Shown here one piece after another: positions 53,700 to 64,000 of a DNA stretch of 64,000 nucleotides (position 1 is its first letter; every line of letters begins with the position of its first letter). Below the pieces are notes generated by a model, which was not told the origin of the DNA, did no database searches, and worked only from the letters and a program-made list of their open reading frames with translations. The stretch is from Chlorokybus atmophyticus (Eukaryota > Streptophyta > Chlorokybophyceae > Chlorokybales > Chlorokybaceae), in NCBI GenBank assembly GCA_009103225.1, contig RHPI01002368.1, forward strand, positions 389,977 through 453,976, given 5' to 3'. A program made the translations under genes and the position numbers.

Positions 53700-56017
53700 T
53701 TATGCCAGCAGCGGTGTACGCTCGTTCATAATTGGCGAGCTCGTGGAAGACCGATATCGCCTCGCCTGACCAAATATTGTCAAGTCCAGCAAGACGGTGC
53801 CGAGACTGCCCAACAGCCAAGGCAGCTTGTTCCAGATATCAAGCCTGGAGCGGATATAGCGGGTCAGTGTTGCAACAATTACGGCTAGAAAATATGGATG
53901 TGTGCTGTGATGTACGCACAAGCGCGCGTGTGCGTGTGTATGTGTGAGTATGTGCATGCGTGCTCGTGCATATCCACGTACCAGCCTTGGATGCGAATCA
54001 GCACAGCGCTGCCATACGCCAAGTTGGCAAATATAGCACATCCAAACATCACCAGGCTCAGTCCCTCAACCGACCTGCGCTTCCTGTTCTGCGCGATCTG
54101 CAGATACAACAGTCGTACAGTCAGCACAACGTACAACACACACCTTCTGTTGTGTACAGCTACTCATGATGCAACGCACACAACTTGCATAGACTCAGAG
54201 ATGTGTCTGTGTAATGGCAGAGTTGAACTGTCAAACTCTGGCGCTTCGACGCGTGCATCAAGCGCATGCATGCTGTGACATGCACACCCGCGCGTACGCG
54301 TGTGTCTGTGCATGCCTGCGCAAGCATGTCTATACACGTGGGTGCGCGCGAATGTGCATGTGTGTATGCGTGCCTGTGTGCACACGCGAGCAACCAACAC
54401 AAAGTACGAGTGCGCAAGCTTGTGCTTACCTGTACGAATGTGTGCCGTAGCAAGCATGTGTGCGTGTGTACATGCCTCTGTGCTTGTGTACGTGCACAGG
54501 CGCGCGTGTGTGTATGACATATGCGTCTGCGTGCATGCCTGTGTGTAAGTGCAGAATGTAGGGGAAAACACATGAAGCTTACCTGTGACACGCGGGAGTA
54601 CAAGTAGAGACAACATGAGCTCCACCCGAGCACATCCCCCAAGTCATGTTTCCAACTTGCGGGCAAACTGACCCTGTAATCCTCTGTTCCTAAACTACCT
54701 GTAAGTCCCAAACCCATCCCAAGCAGCCTGCGTCCCATTTTTAATCCCGAACCCAAACCCTTCCCACCTACAGGTCCCACCCCCAGTTTGGGACCCAATT
54801 GCACGAGCAGCAAACAGGACACGCAGAGCAGAGCCGCAGCAGGTCCTGCTCTGGGCCTGGCCTTTGTCCCGGACCTGGCCTGAGTCTGAGTCCCCTTTTC
54901 GGGCCGGGTCTGGGACGCGCGTAGTTTTTCGTCATCAAATGTGGCGTAATTGCTGGCCCAAACGCCGCTATTGAGCCTAACCCCGCCTTTACAAGAATAG
55001 TATAAGTATTGTCCTATCAACGATAAATCCATGCAGATAAAGTAAAACGCTGTGTATGTCTCGGATGGCAGCTGGTCGCCTGCTAATAAACAGCCCAGAA
55101 GGTTGAATGTGTCACCCTGCACAAGGGGAGAAAGGACAGACTCGATATAGGCATAAGGATGGAATGCTTGATGTTGAAATGCTGATTATTACGTTGTGTG
55201 ATGGTGACTTACCAGCAGCCAGGAAGCAAGAAACCATGGAGAGAGCGCCTCGCAGTTGCCTACTTTGATGTTTTCTATCACTTGAGGAAGCTGCAAGCAA
55301 GAACGAAGACATTACAATGTGTAGATACAGAGCAAGCGGCCAAGCAATTGGCCAACATCCGGCTAGTATCAATACAGTTGGAAGTTTCCTCGACAATCTA
55401 CTTGAATGGCAATCAAACACAACTCTGTGGTACTTGGGGTTGTGTACAAAGTGTACATCCATACAATATGCCCAAGACTGTGTGAATTACACTGATCTTG
55501 ACGCTAACAACAAATTTGGAAGAATGAACTTCAGCACTATACCAAGAAGGCAAATAGTAAAAGTTGCACTTAGAAGTATGTGAACTGCGCTCATATAAAC
55601 CTCAGCACCATACAAAGAAAAAGGAAAATAGTATGAGTTGCACTCAGAAGTATGTGAATTGCACTCAAAGACTGCGCGATTATACTTCCCACCCACGTAC
55701 AGTAAAGCTCCACAACCAACAGTACACAACACACACCTCAGTAACTCTACACGCTTTGCTGCTAGTGAATCACATATATAGAATTGAGCAGATTGTCATG
55801 ACCACAACTAAAAGATATAACCCCCCCCACAAACAATTACCTTAACAACATCTCACACATCACATTTTCTCAGCTCATTCCTCACCTGTGCGACCAGCCA
55901 CAACAGTATGGACGCCATCCCCATCGCCAGTCCCACACCGTCCCGCCACCCGTACACGCAGTCGGACAACCACTCCCGGGCCCACACGGATGCGCCCGCA
56001 CCACACTCCGGCGCCAT
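53700..56017 (-). CDS. PQ-loop repeat transporter (PQLC2/YPQ type)
   Basis: Exons in transcript order: 55886-56017, 55213-55290, 54583-55116, 53982-54097, 53700-53844; 334 residues. The first PQ motif is formed across the first splice (WLVAQ/LPQVIENIKVGNCEALSPWF). The chain continues GDTFNLLGCLLAGDQLPSET and MDLSLIGQYLYY, then SSCCLYLYSRVSQ/IAQNRKRRSVEGLSLVM for the second PQ-loop, and ends KLPWLLGSLGTVLLDLTIFGQ. Seven hydrophobic segments are visible. Relatives (PQLC2, yeast Ypq1-3) export cationic amino acids from lysosome or vacuole; substrate here is inferred. The large middle exon inserts about 100 Gly/Lys/Arg-rich residues between the two PQ-loop repeats, not usual for the family. The C-terminus NERTPLLA contains an acidic-dileucine-like sorting signal. 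Confidence 0.88.
55530..55668. repeat. Tandem duplication in PQ-loop gene intron 1
   Basis: Two diverged units of about 70 bases (from TTCAGCACTATAC and from CTCAGCACCATAC), each containing AGAAGTATGTGAA. They lie in the first intron. Confidence 0.75.
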
Positions 56018-56692
56018 GGGGGCCTGGTGTGGCCTGGGCTGGCCTGGCCTGGCCTGGTGTGATGAAGTCTAATTGTCCCTGGACTGGACTGGGCCTGGTA
56101 TGTTGACTAGTGGTCGAACTGTCTATGCCTTAGGCCAGGCCGGGCCAGGGTGAAAGGGGAGGATTGGTGTACAGGGGACGCGTGGCCTGGTACGGGCGGC
56201 CTGGCGGAGATTGACCAGCCTGGCGCAGCCTGGCGGAACAAAGATGAACAAAAGTAATTGGGTTTTTTGCGTCACACCATTGCTCCAAAAGCCGAGCGCG
56301 CCTCTAACCGACTCAGTTGCCTTAAAGGCGCTGACTGAGCGTTGAAGCGGGAGACTCCGCAGTTTACGTAGTCAGCATATCTGGGTTTGGTTAGATTATG
56401 GCGCGAGATTTTTAACCAAGTCGTCAACTGCACTTTTGTCCCATTTCACGTCACGCTTGTGTGGCCACTGTGACGCTGTAACACACACGTGACGCGCGTT
56501 ACGCTTGGGCGCCCCTGAATCTCAGTTACCGTGTCGAGCGTTACAAACGGGCCTCTTGTCAGGATGAACCGACAACCTCCTGCTGAAGGTAGGAACTTGC
56601 CAGTTTAAGTCTAACGGAGAACAGATCAGCCCCAAATTGGGCCCAAAACCAGGCCAGACCAGGCCATCAGGCCAGGCCACCAGGCCAGGGGT
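56018..56692. promoter_or_regulatory. Head-to-head spacer, PQ-loop / proline-rich protein, with GGCCTGG arrays
   Basis: GGCCTGG/CCAGGCC units occur right after the PQ-loop start codon (56021-56060, 56132-56235) and again immediately before the proline-rich gene (56651-56688). Between them the sequence is less biased and probably holds the core promoters. Confidence 0.55.
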
Positions 56693-59600
56693 ATGGCGAT
56701 GATGACGTGGCAAATGCGGCGTAATAGGAGGAGACCGCCGCCGCTTGTGGTAGTGGCGGCGTTGGCCGTGGTGGTGGGGCTGCTGATGGCGCTGCCACGT
56801 GGCTGCCAAGCAGGTACTCTACGCACAACAGCAACACTCATATACAAAATAACGACAAAAAACTGGACACAAAGACAACATGAGACGTATATCACACATC
56901 ACGGTTGACAACAAAATATCGCATTGCTTCTGTTTCATGGTTGGATGTAATATAGTAAGTACACGCAATTGTTTTGAAGCTACTCGTATTCTCATTCTGT
57001 GTTGTTTATTGCCATGCACGTATGTGGTGTATGAAAAGCACATCACATTGTAAGTTATGAGTAGTGGCAGGCAAATCAGTACCTTGCTGCTGACACTACT
57101 GTGACTGAATGTAGATTTCACTGTAGTAGAATACGATGGGTACACGATTGGAATGTTATGTTGGCATTGTGAACGTGTGTGTATCAACTTGGCGCGCACG
57201 CACACACACACACAATAGCAAGCACACAAGGCCGCATGCGCGGACCTGTACACGTACATTCCCTCCTCCCCCCACCCCACCCCCCACCCCACCCCCCACA
57301 CACAATGCAATCTCAACTACACTGCGTACACACACCACCACCACCACACACCCCGTTCGCACTCACCACCACATGCATCTCTACAACAGACTCAGCGTTC
57401 GGAGCTGCCGAGACCACAGCCGACCCCGAAGACGAGAGCATGTTTGCTTACTGGGGTGAGCGAATTGTCGTTGCTGTTGTTGGTGTTGAAGCACGTGTGT
57501 CACGCAATGGTTCATGAATGGCTCATGGAGTCCAACATGTCGCGTGTGTTGTGGTTGTTGCGTAGACAGCAGCTTCTACGGCTACATACCACTGAATGCC
57601 ATCGATGATGAGACTCCCCCTCCCCCTCCTCCACCACCTCCACCTGCTCCTCCTCCCCCTCAACCACCTCCACCACCACCACCACCACCTCCTCCTTCCC
57701 CTTCTCCTCCTTACCCTTCCCCTCCTCCTCCTCCTTCCCCTTCTCCTCCTCCACCGCCTTCTCCTCCTCCTCCCTCTCCTCCGCCACCAGAAGAGATAGA
57801 TACAGATGCTCCACCATCTTCACCTTCACCTCCTCCACCTCCCCCGCCACCTCCACCTTCTCCCCCAGCCCATCCTCCTTCACCTTCTCCCCCTCCCCCT
57901 TCCCCACCTCCTCCTCCTCCTTCACCATCAGCCCCTCCCCCTCCTCCTTCTCCCCCTCCTTCACCACTTCCACCTCCCCCTCCACACTCACCACCTCCTT
58001 TACCACCTCCTTCACCTCCTCCTTTACCATCTCCTTCACCACCTCCTCCATCTCCTCCATCCCACTCACCTCCACCACACCAACAAACACCACCCCCTCC
58101 TCCACCCCCTCCTCCACCACCACCACCACCACCTCATCCACCACCTCCTCCTCCTCCCCCAGACCTCAATCCTCTACCAGAAGCAAGTCCCCCTCCTCCC
58201 CCTCCTCCCCCTCCGTCACCACCATCACCACCACCATCACCATCTCCTCCTCCTTCTTCTCCTCCCCCACCCGTGATCCCCGCCGGTCTCGCTCTTGTGT
58301 CCGGCGGTCTGGCGCTCCAGGGGGACGCCGACGCGCTGCTGCCGTTCGATGAGGGAAGGAGGGACGCAGTCAGGGGGGCCATGGCGAGCGTCGCGAATAC
58401 AACGTGAGGCGTGCGTGCGTGCGTGCGTGGGTGCATGCGTGGATGTGGGTGTGGGTGTGGGTGCGGGTGTGGGTATGGGTATGGGTATGGGCCTTATATA
58501 CAGATAGTACTTACGTGTGCATGCATGCACGTGTGTGTATCTGCGCGTGCACGTGTATCTGTTGTAAGTTTGTATCTTTCCCAACAGGATCGACCACGTT
58601 GCCCTCACCGGCATTCAAGTCTCCCAAACCGACGTTCCCGAACCCGCTCCAGGTCCCTCTCCAGGTCTCTCTCTCACACCTGCTTCGGGACCTTCATATT
58701 GGGACCCATCCCCAGGTCTTGTACCCAGTCTGGGACCTACCTTGGGTCCCGAACCCGGTCTGGCCCCCACTCCGGGACCCTTTAGCTGGGTCCCAGCTTC
58801 TGGTCCCGGTTCCTCCCCGGGTCCAGGGCTGGGTCCAGTCCCCACTCCTGGGCCGGGTTCAGGACCTTCACGTAGGAGGTTGTTGTCGAGCACCGCGACG
58901 GTGTCGTTCACGTATGCGATATCGGTGCTGCAGGCGGCCGCGGGGTCGACGGCGCTGAGGGTGGCGGGGGCGGCGGGGGGGGGACTCGCACAGGCACTCG
59001 CGGACGCTGGTACTACCACGCACCGAGTGTGTGTATCTGTGTATTCGTGCATGCGTGCGTGCGTGCGTGCGTGTGTGTATGCATGTGGTTGCAGTTGTGC
59101 GTGCGCATGTGTGTATGTGTTGTGCAAACAACTCCACACATGTGCCTGTGTGGAGTTGTTTGCATATGTGCGTGTGCGTGTCCGCGTGTACACATACGAA
59201 CGTGCGCGTGTGACCTATGTTGTGTACACACACACAAACACACACACAACCACGCTTGATTCCTTTTTCCTTGACCAGGCCTACCAGTGCAGCCTATAAT
59301 GACAACCTCCGTCCGCGTCATCCCTTCCTCCCTCTCTTTCCCTCCTCCTCCTCCCTCTCCTCCCTCCCCTCACCCCCCTTCCTCCCCCCCTCCCCCTCTC
59401 CCAACATGGCCTCCTCCTCCCCCTCCAACCCAACTCCAGGCAGGAGCCAACACCAAACCCAACACTTCAAACAATAGCAAAGTGGCCGTGGGCGTGGCGG
59501 TCCCGTTGGGGATAGTGAGTGTGTTGGCGGCTGTATCGGTGCTGTTGTATCGGAGGAGGAAGAAAAGGAGGCAAAGCGCGGGACAGATGGAGTTTGCTAC

Positions 59601-60560
59601 TTGGGGTGTGCATAACCCGGTGGCAAGTGAGTTTGTTCATGGAGGGGAGGAGGAGGACGCGTCGACGCCAGCTGGCAACGGCGGCACGCAGGTGTGTGCG
59701 TGTGTGTGCGCACGCGTGCGCGCGCATGTGTGTCTCTGTGCGTGTTTCTCTGTGTGTTGTAATGGCTATGCGTGTGTGCGCACGTGCTTGTGTCCGTGCG
59801 TGTGCGTGCACAGGCGTAGGTGCGTTCCTGTAATGCGCTGTGCGCACTCAATTGCGTGCAGACACGAGCGTGTTCAGGACTGTGCGTGCGTGTTGGTGTG
59901 CACGTCTGTGTGCATGCCCCTCGAGTGTGTGCGTGCCTTTGCTCTGCGCGGACACACAAAAGCATACACAAGCATGTTTAGAGTTATAGACTTGTGAGTT
60001 AATGCAGGGGTCAAGGAGTCAGCCTGGAGGAGCGCCTGAGCAATCTTTACGGGCGAGACACAGTCCGCGCAGCCCACAGGACAGGTTGGCGTGCGTGTGT
60101 GCGTGCACGTATGTGGGTCTATGCCAACACGAGGTTAGCATTATGCCTTAGCAGTCACTCAACTCAGTCAATGTTCTTTACAGGCCTTCATGGGAGAATC
60201 CACTTTACAATGCGCAAACAGACACGCAGGCTTCAGCTGCTGCTACACGGCAATCAGCAGTAAGATATAACCACATACCCACCTTGCAACACATAATCAC
60301 ATACCCACGCACGCGCGCAGATGGACATTCTAATGGACAAGCATGTAGAATGACAAGGGTATGTTCTGCAGGTTCTATACAACAGCAGTCCGGGTGTGTC
60401 ACCGCAAGCATCACCTACGTGAGTTGTGTGGTTACTGCATTGCAAGTTCCACACTGCTTGTGTTGCAAGTACTGACTTGTGTGGGCTCAACAGACGGCAG
60501 GTATCGCTACCTGTTCAAAGACATTTTCACCAACAACCCTCAATAGGCACTGCCATGTAG
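56693..60560 (+). CDS. Proline-rich (HRGP-like) single-pass membrane protein
   Basis: Nine exons in phase: 56693-56813, 57390-57455, 57566-58403, 58588-59009, 59279-59691, 60008-60084, 60184-60259, 60372-60418, 60494-60560; about 708 residues. A basic N-terminus and signal sequence (VVVAALAVVVGLLMALPRGC) lead to a short acidic region. A PPP/SPP-rich stretch of about 230 residues follows (exon 3), then a folded-looking segment, then a second proline module of a different type (P-G-P-x-P-G, exon 4), then an SPP-rich stretch. A transmembrane helix (VAVGVAVPLGIVSVLAAVSVLLY, residues about 550-573) is followed by a basic stop-transfer RRRKKRR. The cytoplasmic tail of about 130 residues is disordered-looking. 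This resembles volvocine hydroxyproline-rich surface proteins, but no pherophorin or kinase domain is visible. A role as a wall anchor or sensor is inference. Confidence 0.8.
57616..58270 (+). repeat. Proline-codon (CCN) repeat tract
   Basis: A CCT/CCA/CCC/TCC tract encodes PPP and SPP runs in exon 3 of the proline-rich protein. The opposite strand is open too and gives Glu/Val-rich nonsense. Confidence 0.9.
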
Positions 60561-61288
60561 CTTAGCCCATAGCAATAGAAGTAGAAGAGAAGTAGTGTAA
60601 TGCGTGTGCGCTTGAACTAGTTGCATGTGTTAGGGAGCTAACAATGAGGATAAAAGTAGTGTGGGGCCAGATGAGTGGTTGCCATAACACCTATGTATAT
60701 TCAATCTAAATACTCAAAGATGTGCGGTGAATTGCATATTAGATTGTCAAACATTGTGTACAAGTAGTGCCCGTCAGGCATAGCTATCAGCGTGTGCGGT
60801 GGTTTTCATGTATATATTGAGGGCACGTAGTTTCCGATCGGTGTCGATGACATGCAATCAACAAGCAGAGCACCAGTGCCACATACACAAGTCCCATGAT
60901 TGTTAATATTACATGCGAATGTACAAGTGTCATTACGTGGCTCATTTGTTATCACAACATGACACGATCCGACACACCATGATAAAGTAGCATATCCTAT
61001 CATAATGATTTCGAAGAACACAATCGTGATAATTCCTGTGTAGGCAACACCCAGCCTTGTAGTTGTCAAGCATCTGCATCGTGACTGTGGGTCATGCGCA
61101 TCATGCACATGAGGCTAGCTACAAGGATGGGGCTACCGAACCTTCAAGTCATGGGCGAGACGGGAGACCCCATCAATATCGTCTCTCATGAAATGAAGTC
61201 AAATCTGGTTTTTTTTCAATCAATGGGAGGTGCTGTTAAAAGCAACAATAACCACTTTTAAAGACTTGTGTGGTTTGGATATTATTAG
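60561..61288. other. 3' flank and start of an unclassified region
   Basis: Downstream of the proline-rich gene the CA/TG tracts that pervade the rest of the window become rare. Apart from the ORF at 60806-61108 nothing is recognised. Confidence 0.5.
60806..61108 (-). CDS. Small membrane protein with Cys-rich tail, unknown (possibly a remnant)
   Basis: 100 codons open from a GTG. The first in-frame ATG lies inside the hydrophobic segment, so the N-terminus may be missing or spliced. A transmembrane stretch (YTGIITIVFFEIIMIGYATL) is followed by a Cys-rich part (CTFACNINNHGTCVCGTG) that recalls a small EGF-like module. No family is recognised. It may belong to the same insertion as the direct repeats next to it. 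Confidence 0.35.
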   Translation of the reverse strand: MHDAHDPQSRCRCLTTTRLGVAYTGIITIVFFEIIMIGYATLSWCVGSCHVVITNEPRNDTCTFACNINNHGTCVCGTGALLVDCMSSTPIGNYVPSIYT

Positions 61289-62001
61289 ATTTGATGCAAC
61301 GACGAGGGTATTTGTGACTTGCAAAAACTACTTATACATGGGAGTGGCGGTTGGGGGCCATGTAATGGTGTCAACTATTAATATGAGGTTGTCCTGCCGT
61401 GACAAACGATAACTCATTGCCATGTAAGGCAGCTGCAAGCTGTCATCCCAATGCCGATGGTAATGCGTCTCACAACATCAACTTAATGAGCATATAACCG
61501 TTTGCACTACGCATATGTGCAGCAACCGTCCGCCTCAAGGTGATCGCGGCTGGCACGTGCAATGATAGTCGCATCCAGCTCGTTTGAGCTATCAAGCTCT
61601 TAAGACACTATGTGATTGATAATGAGTACAGATACTTGTACGTGGCGTACAAGTACAGTGTATGCAATTGCAGCATTGTGACATTTCAAGCTTGTAACGT
61701 TTACAAGCTGTAAAATCTGAACGTCCATCTTCAAGTCTAAGTTGGGAGAAGCCAACTAGCTAGCGTAGGATCCGTTCCTCTATGAGTAGAGATGTAGTCA
61801 TTAAGTTGTCATTCTGTACAAATGCATTGACTACTTGGGCTGCACTTACGGCCTGGGTTGAGCGGTTGTGATCGAAAAGGCAACGAGCACGCGTGTCCTT
61901 GAGCTTAATGGTTGCGATGTCGCCAAGCGACTAGCGCGGTGCGTAATTGTATCATGACGATGTATGGATCATGTCGTACATGTTGCGTAACGCGGTGGAA
62001 C
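61289..62001. repeat. Direct repeat of about 0.72 kb, copy A
   Basis: Similar along its length to 62350-63078, with scattered substitutions and small indels (roughly nine of ten bases agree by eye). It starts near TTTGATGCAACGACGAGG and ends near GTAACGCGGTGGAAC. A plus-strand reading frame (CKNYLYMGVAVGGHVMVS ... LSCRDKR) stays open in both copies. Confidence 0.85.
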
Positions 62002-62058
62002 GCGGGTGCCTATCATATAACCCATGAGGCCCAAGATGACCACCAGCCCGAGCCCCAT
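61969..62058 (-). CDS. Hydrophobic 29-residue micro-ORF
   Basis: ATG to TGA. The product begins MGLGLVVILGLMGYMIG, a membrane-segment-like sequence, and directly follows the 52-residue ORF on the same strand. Support is weak because of its size. Confidence 0.2.
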   Translation of the reverse strand: MGLGLVVILGLMGYMIGTRVPPRYATCTT

Positions 62059-62070
62059 GCCTAGCGCTGC

Positions 62071-62229
62071 TCAGTTGAGCCGTTTGCGCTTCGTGTCGTC
62101 CTTGACGTAATGGGACGCGACCACGACAGCCACCCATGCAAATAGCACGATGACCAGGACACCAGCCGTCACCCATAGCGTTGTTTGGCTGCCTTCCATA
62201 TCTTTCAAGTTGCGCAGAAAATTTTTCAT
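62071..62229 (-). CDS. 52-residue single-pass membrane micro-ORF
   Basis: ATG to TGA, 52 residues: a charged N-terminus (MKNFLRNLKDMEG), one transmembrane helix (TLWVTAGVLVIVLFAWVAVV), and a basic C-terminus (KDDTKRKRLN). The layout is that of a real small membrane protein. It sits in the unique segment between the two direct repeats. No family is recognised. Confidence 0.35.
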   Translation of the reverse strand: MKNFLRNLKDMEGSQTTLWVTAGVLVIVLFAWVAVVVASHYVKDDTKRKRLN

Positions 62230-62349
62230 TTCTGTCCAATGTGTGGTCACTGTTTAAGTAACTGTTGCGACTGCACGAAGCTGGGCGTGCCCATCCCGAC
62301 ACATGAATAACGCAGGACGATCGGGAAGTCGTTTGAATAACTTTATATT

Positions 62350-63078
62350 TAATGCAACGAGGAGGGTATTTTTGAATTGCAAGAACTACTTATACGTGGG
62401 AGTGGCGGTTGGGGGCCATGTAATGGTGTCAATTATTGATTTAAGGTTGTCCTGCCGTGACAAACGATAAGTCAAATTTTATTGCCACATAAGGCAGCTG
62501 CAAGCTGTCATCCCAATGCCGATGGTAATGCGTCTCACAACAGCAACTTAATGAGCATATAATCGTTTGCACTACGCATATGTGCAGCAAGACCGTCCGC
62601 CTCAGAGTGATCGCGGCTGGCACGTGCAATGGGAATCGAATCCAGCTCATTTAAGCTATTAAGCTCTTAAAACACTTCATGATTGAAAATGCGTACAGAT
62701 ACTTGTACGCCGCGTACAAGCACAATGTATGAATGCAGTTGCAATTGCAGCATTGTGACATTTCAAGCTTGTAACGTTTACAAGCTGTAAAATCTGAACG
62801 TCCATCTTCAAGTCTAAGTTGGGAGAAGCCAACTAGCTAGCGTTGGATCTGTTCCTTTATGAGTAGAGATGTAATCATTAGATTGTCATTCTTTACAAAT
62901 GCATTGACTACTTGGGCTGTACTTACGGCCTGAGCTGAGCGGATGTCATTGAAAAAGCAACGAGCACGCGTGTCCTTTAGCTCAACGTTTGCGATGTCGC
63001 CAAGCGACTAGCGTGGTTCATAATTGTATCATGACAATGTATGGTCCATGTCGTACATGTTGTGCAACGCGCTGGAAC
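62350..63078. repeat. Direct repeat of about 0.72 kb, copy B
   Basis: Second copy of the repeat at 61289-62001, same orientation, about 1.06 kb further on. Its minus strand keeps an open segment (LHVPAAITLRRTV) that copy A also shares. Confidence 0.85.
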
Positions 63079-64000
63079 TGTGCGTAATGTCGATATGAGT
63101 TAGCTGATGAGTAGACACGGGCTGTCTTCAACAAGTGGCTAAGATTGGCAATTGCGGCGTTAAGGCTCGAGAGGGCGGGTGAGTAATGCCGCCGCCGCTA
63201 GCAAAGACAACAAGAACTACTACACAGCTGCTCTGCGTCAAGTAAGCGGTAAGCTTGGCTTTATGCCCGCTGACGGGCGCTACGAACGTCAGCAGTGCTG
63301 ACGCTCGCAGCGGCCCGTTTATTTCATTCAAATGTCCTCCGTCAAGCGGCAGAGGACATTGGAGCGGTTAGCTAATCAGCTGACCACTTGAGTATCTGTC
63401 AAAACGCATGTAAAAGTGGGTGGGAACGTTGCTCTGAAGTGCTTGCGGTGTTGTGGGAAGCTTTATTGCAGAATTATCATTAACCCCACCCGCTTAAAGA
63501 AGTGCTCGGCGACATACATAGGAAACCATTTGCGAAATCGAGATGCGCATCTCATAGTTGGTATCTACAAGAATGAATATCCGATCAAATAAATGCGTTG
63601 TGATTTGAACATCTAGCAACATGCAATGCAGCTGATCTTAATCTAATTGCAGTTGCGATATTGTCGCACCATGTCTATCAGTTAACAGTGGCTATTGCTA
63701 ACATTGCCTGAAAATGAAGTTCGGAATATATTGTTAACCGGTGTTTAACAGTGCGCATGCATTAACATAATCTCATGTAAAGGCTCTTATTGTAGCATTT
63801 ATATTTAGCACCATATACCGTTGAAATTGTTCTTTTGCATCAATCTTGCATACGTTTTATATGTTACAGCAAGTGGCATAAGCTTAACTGCCTTTGCTTA
63901 CTTGTGACACTCAAGCTCAATGCAAGAATTTGTGCACGTGATCATGTGGCACATATGCCATACGTGGTAGGCGGCATGTTTGTAACACGGGTTTTTATTT
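63079..64000. other. Unclassified right end
   Basis: A GCGGCCCG/TGACGGGCGC-rich patch with short inverted strings lies at 63270-63320. The last 600 bases are AT-rich. No gene, RNA gene or further repeat copy is recognised. Confidence 0.4.

Noticed and set aside
57512-58144. Minus-strand Glu/Val-rich ORF of 210 codons
   Set aside because: Antisense of the proline-codon tract in the proline-rich protein. It has no domain and is low complexity.

Overview
This is nuclear DNA from a eukaryote, most likely a flagellated green alga. Nearly every gene is split into many short exons with GT-AG (occasionally GC-AG) borders. Exon phases could be chained through whole genes by hand, which is how the gene models here were checked. 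Plant-lineage content includes a thylakoid-lumen PsbP-family protein, an SRR1 homologue, a plant-type GT29 sialyltransferase-like protein, a plant-type synaptotagmin and a proline-rich wall or surface protein. A Tctex-type dynein light chain argues for a cilium or flagellum, so a land plant is unlikely. I cannot name the species. A prasinophyte-like or chlorophyte flagellate is my best guess, held with low confidence.

Fourteen protein genes are recognised, in this order: PsbP-domain protein (-, runs off the left edge), SRR1 (+), PPP4R2 (-), single-domain PDI/thioredoxin (+), organellar-type EF-P (-), GT29 sialyltransferase-like (+), Su(z)12/EMF2 PRC2 subunit (-), METTL-type methyltransferase (+), DYNLT dynein light chain (-), PDCD4-like double-MA3 protein (+), an M20-peptidase-like/carnosine-synthase-like fusion (-), plant synaptotagmin SYT (+), PQ-loop transporter (-), and a proline-rich single-pass membrane protein (+). 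The strands alternate without exception, so the window is seven head-to-head pairs joined tail to tail. The genes do not form a pathway. They look like housekeeping, organelle, chromatin, trafficking and surface functions.

Introns and spacers are full of CA/TG, CATG and other alternating purine-pyrimidine tracts, including a roughly 720-bp (AC)n run inside a GT29 intron. Arrays of GGCCTGG/CCAGGCC occur in four of the seven head-to-head spacers and in none of the tail-to-tail spacers. The 4.8-kb spacer at 33.9-38.7 kb holds an element with about 45-bp terminal inverted repeats and two decayed retroelement-like fragments. The last 3.4 kb has a different character: few CA tracts, a direct repeat of about 0.72 kb in two diverged copies, and small hydrophobic ORFs. 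It may be a mobile or viral insertion.

The most unusual gene is the fusion at 38.7-47.2 kb. An M20/carnosine-dipeptidase-like domain that has lost most of its metal ligands is spliced in frame to a two-module ATP-grasp ligase resembling carnosine synthase 1, whose second ATP-grasp module looks intact.
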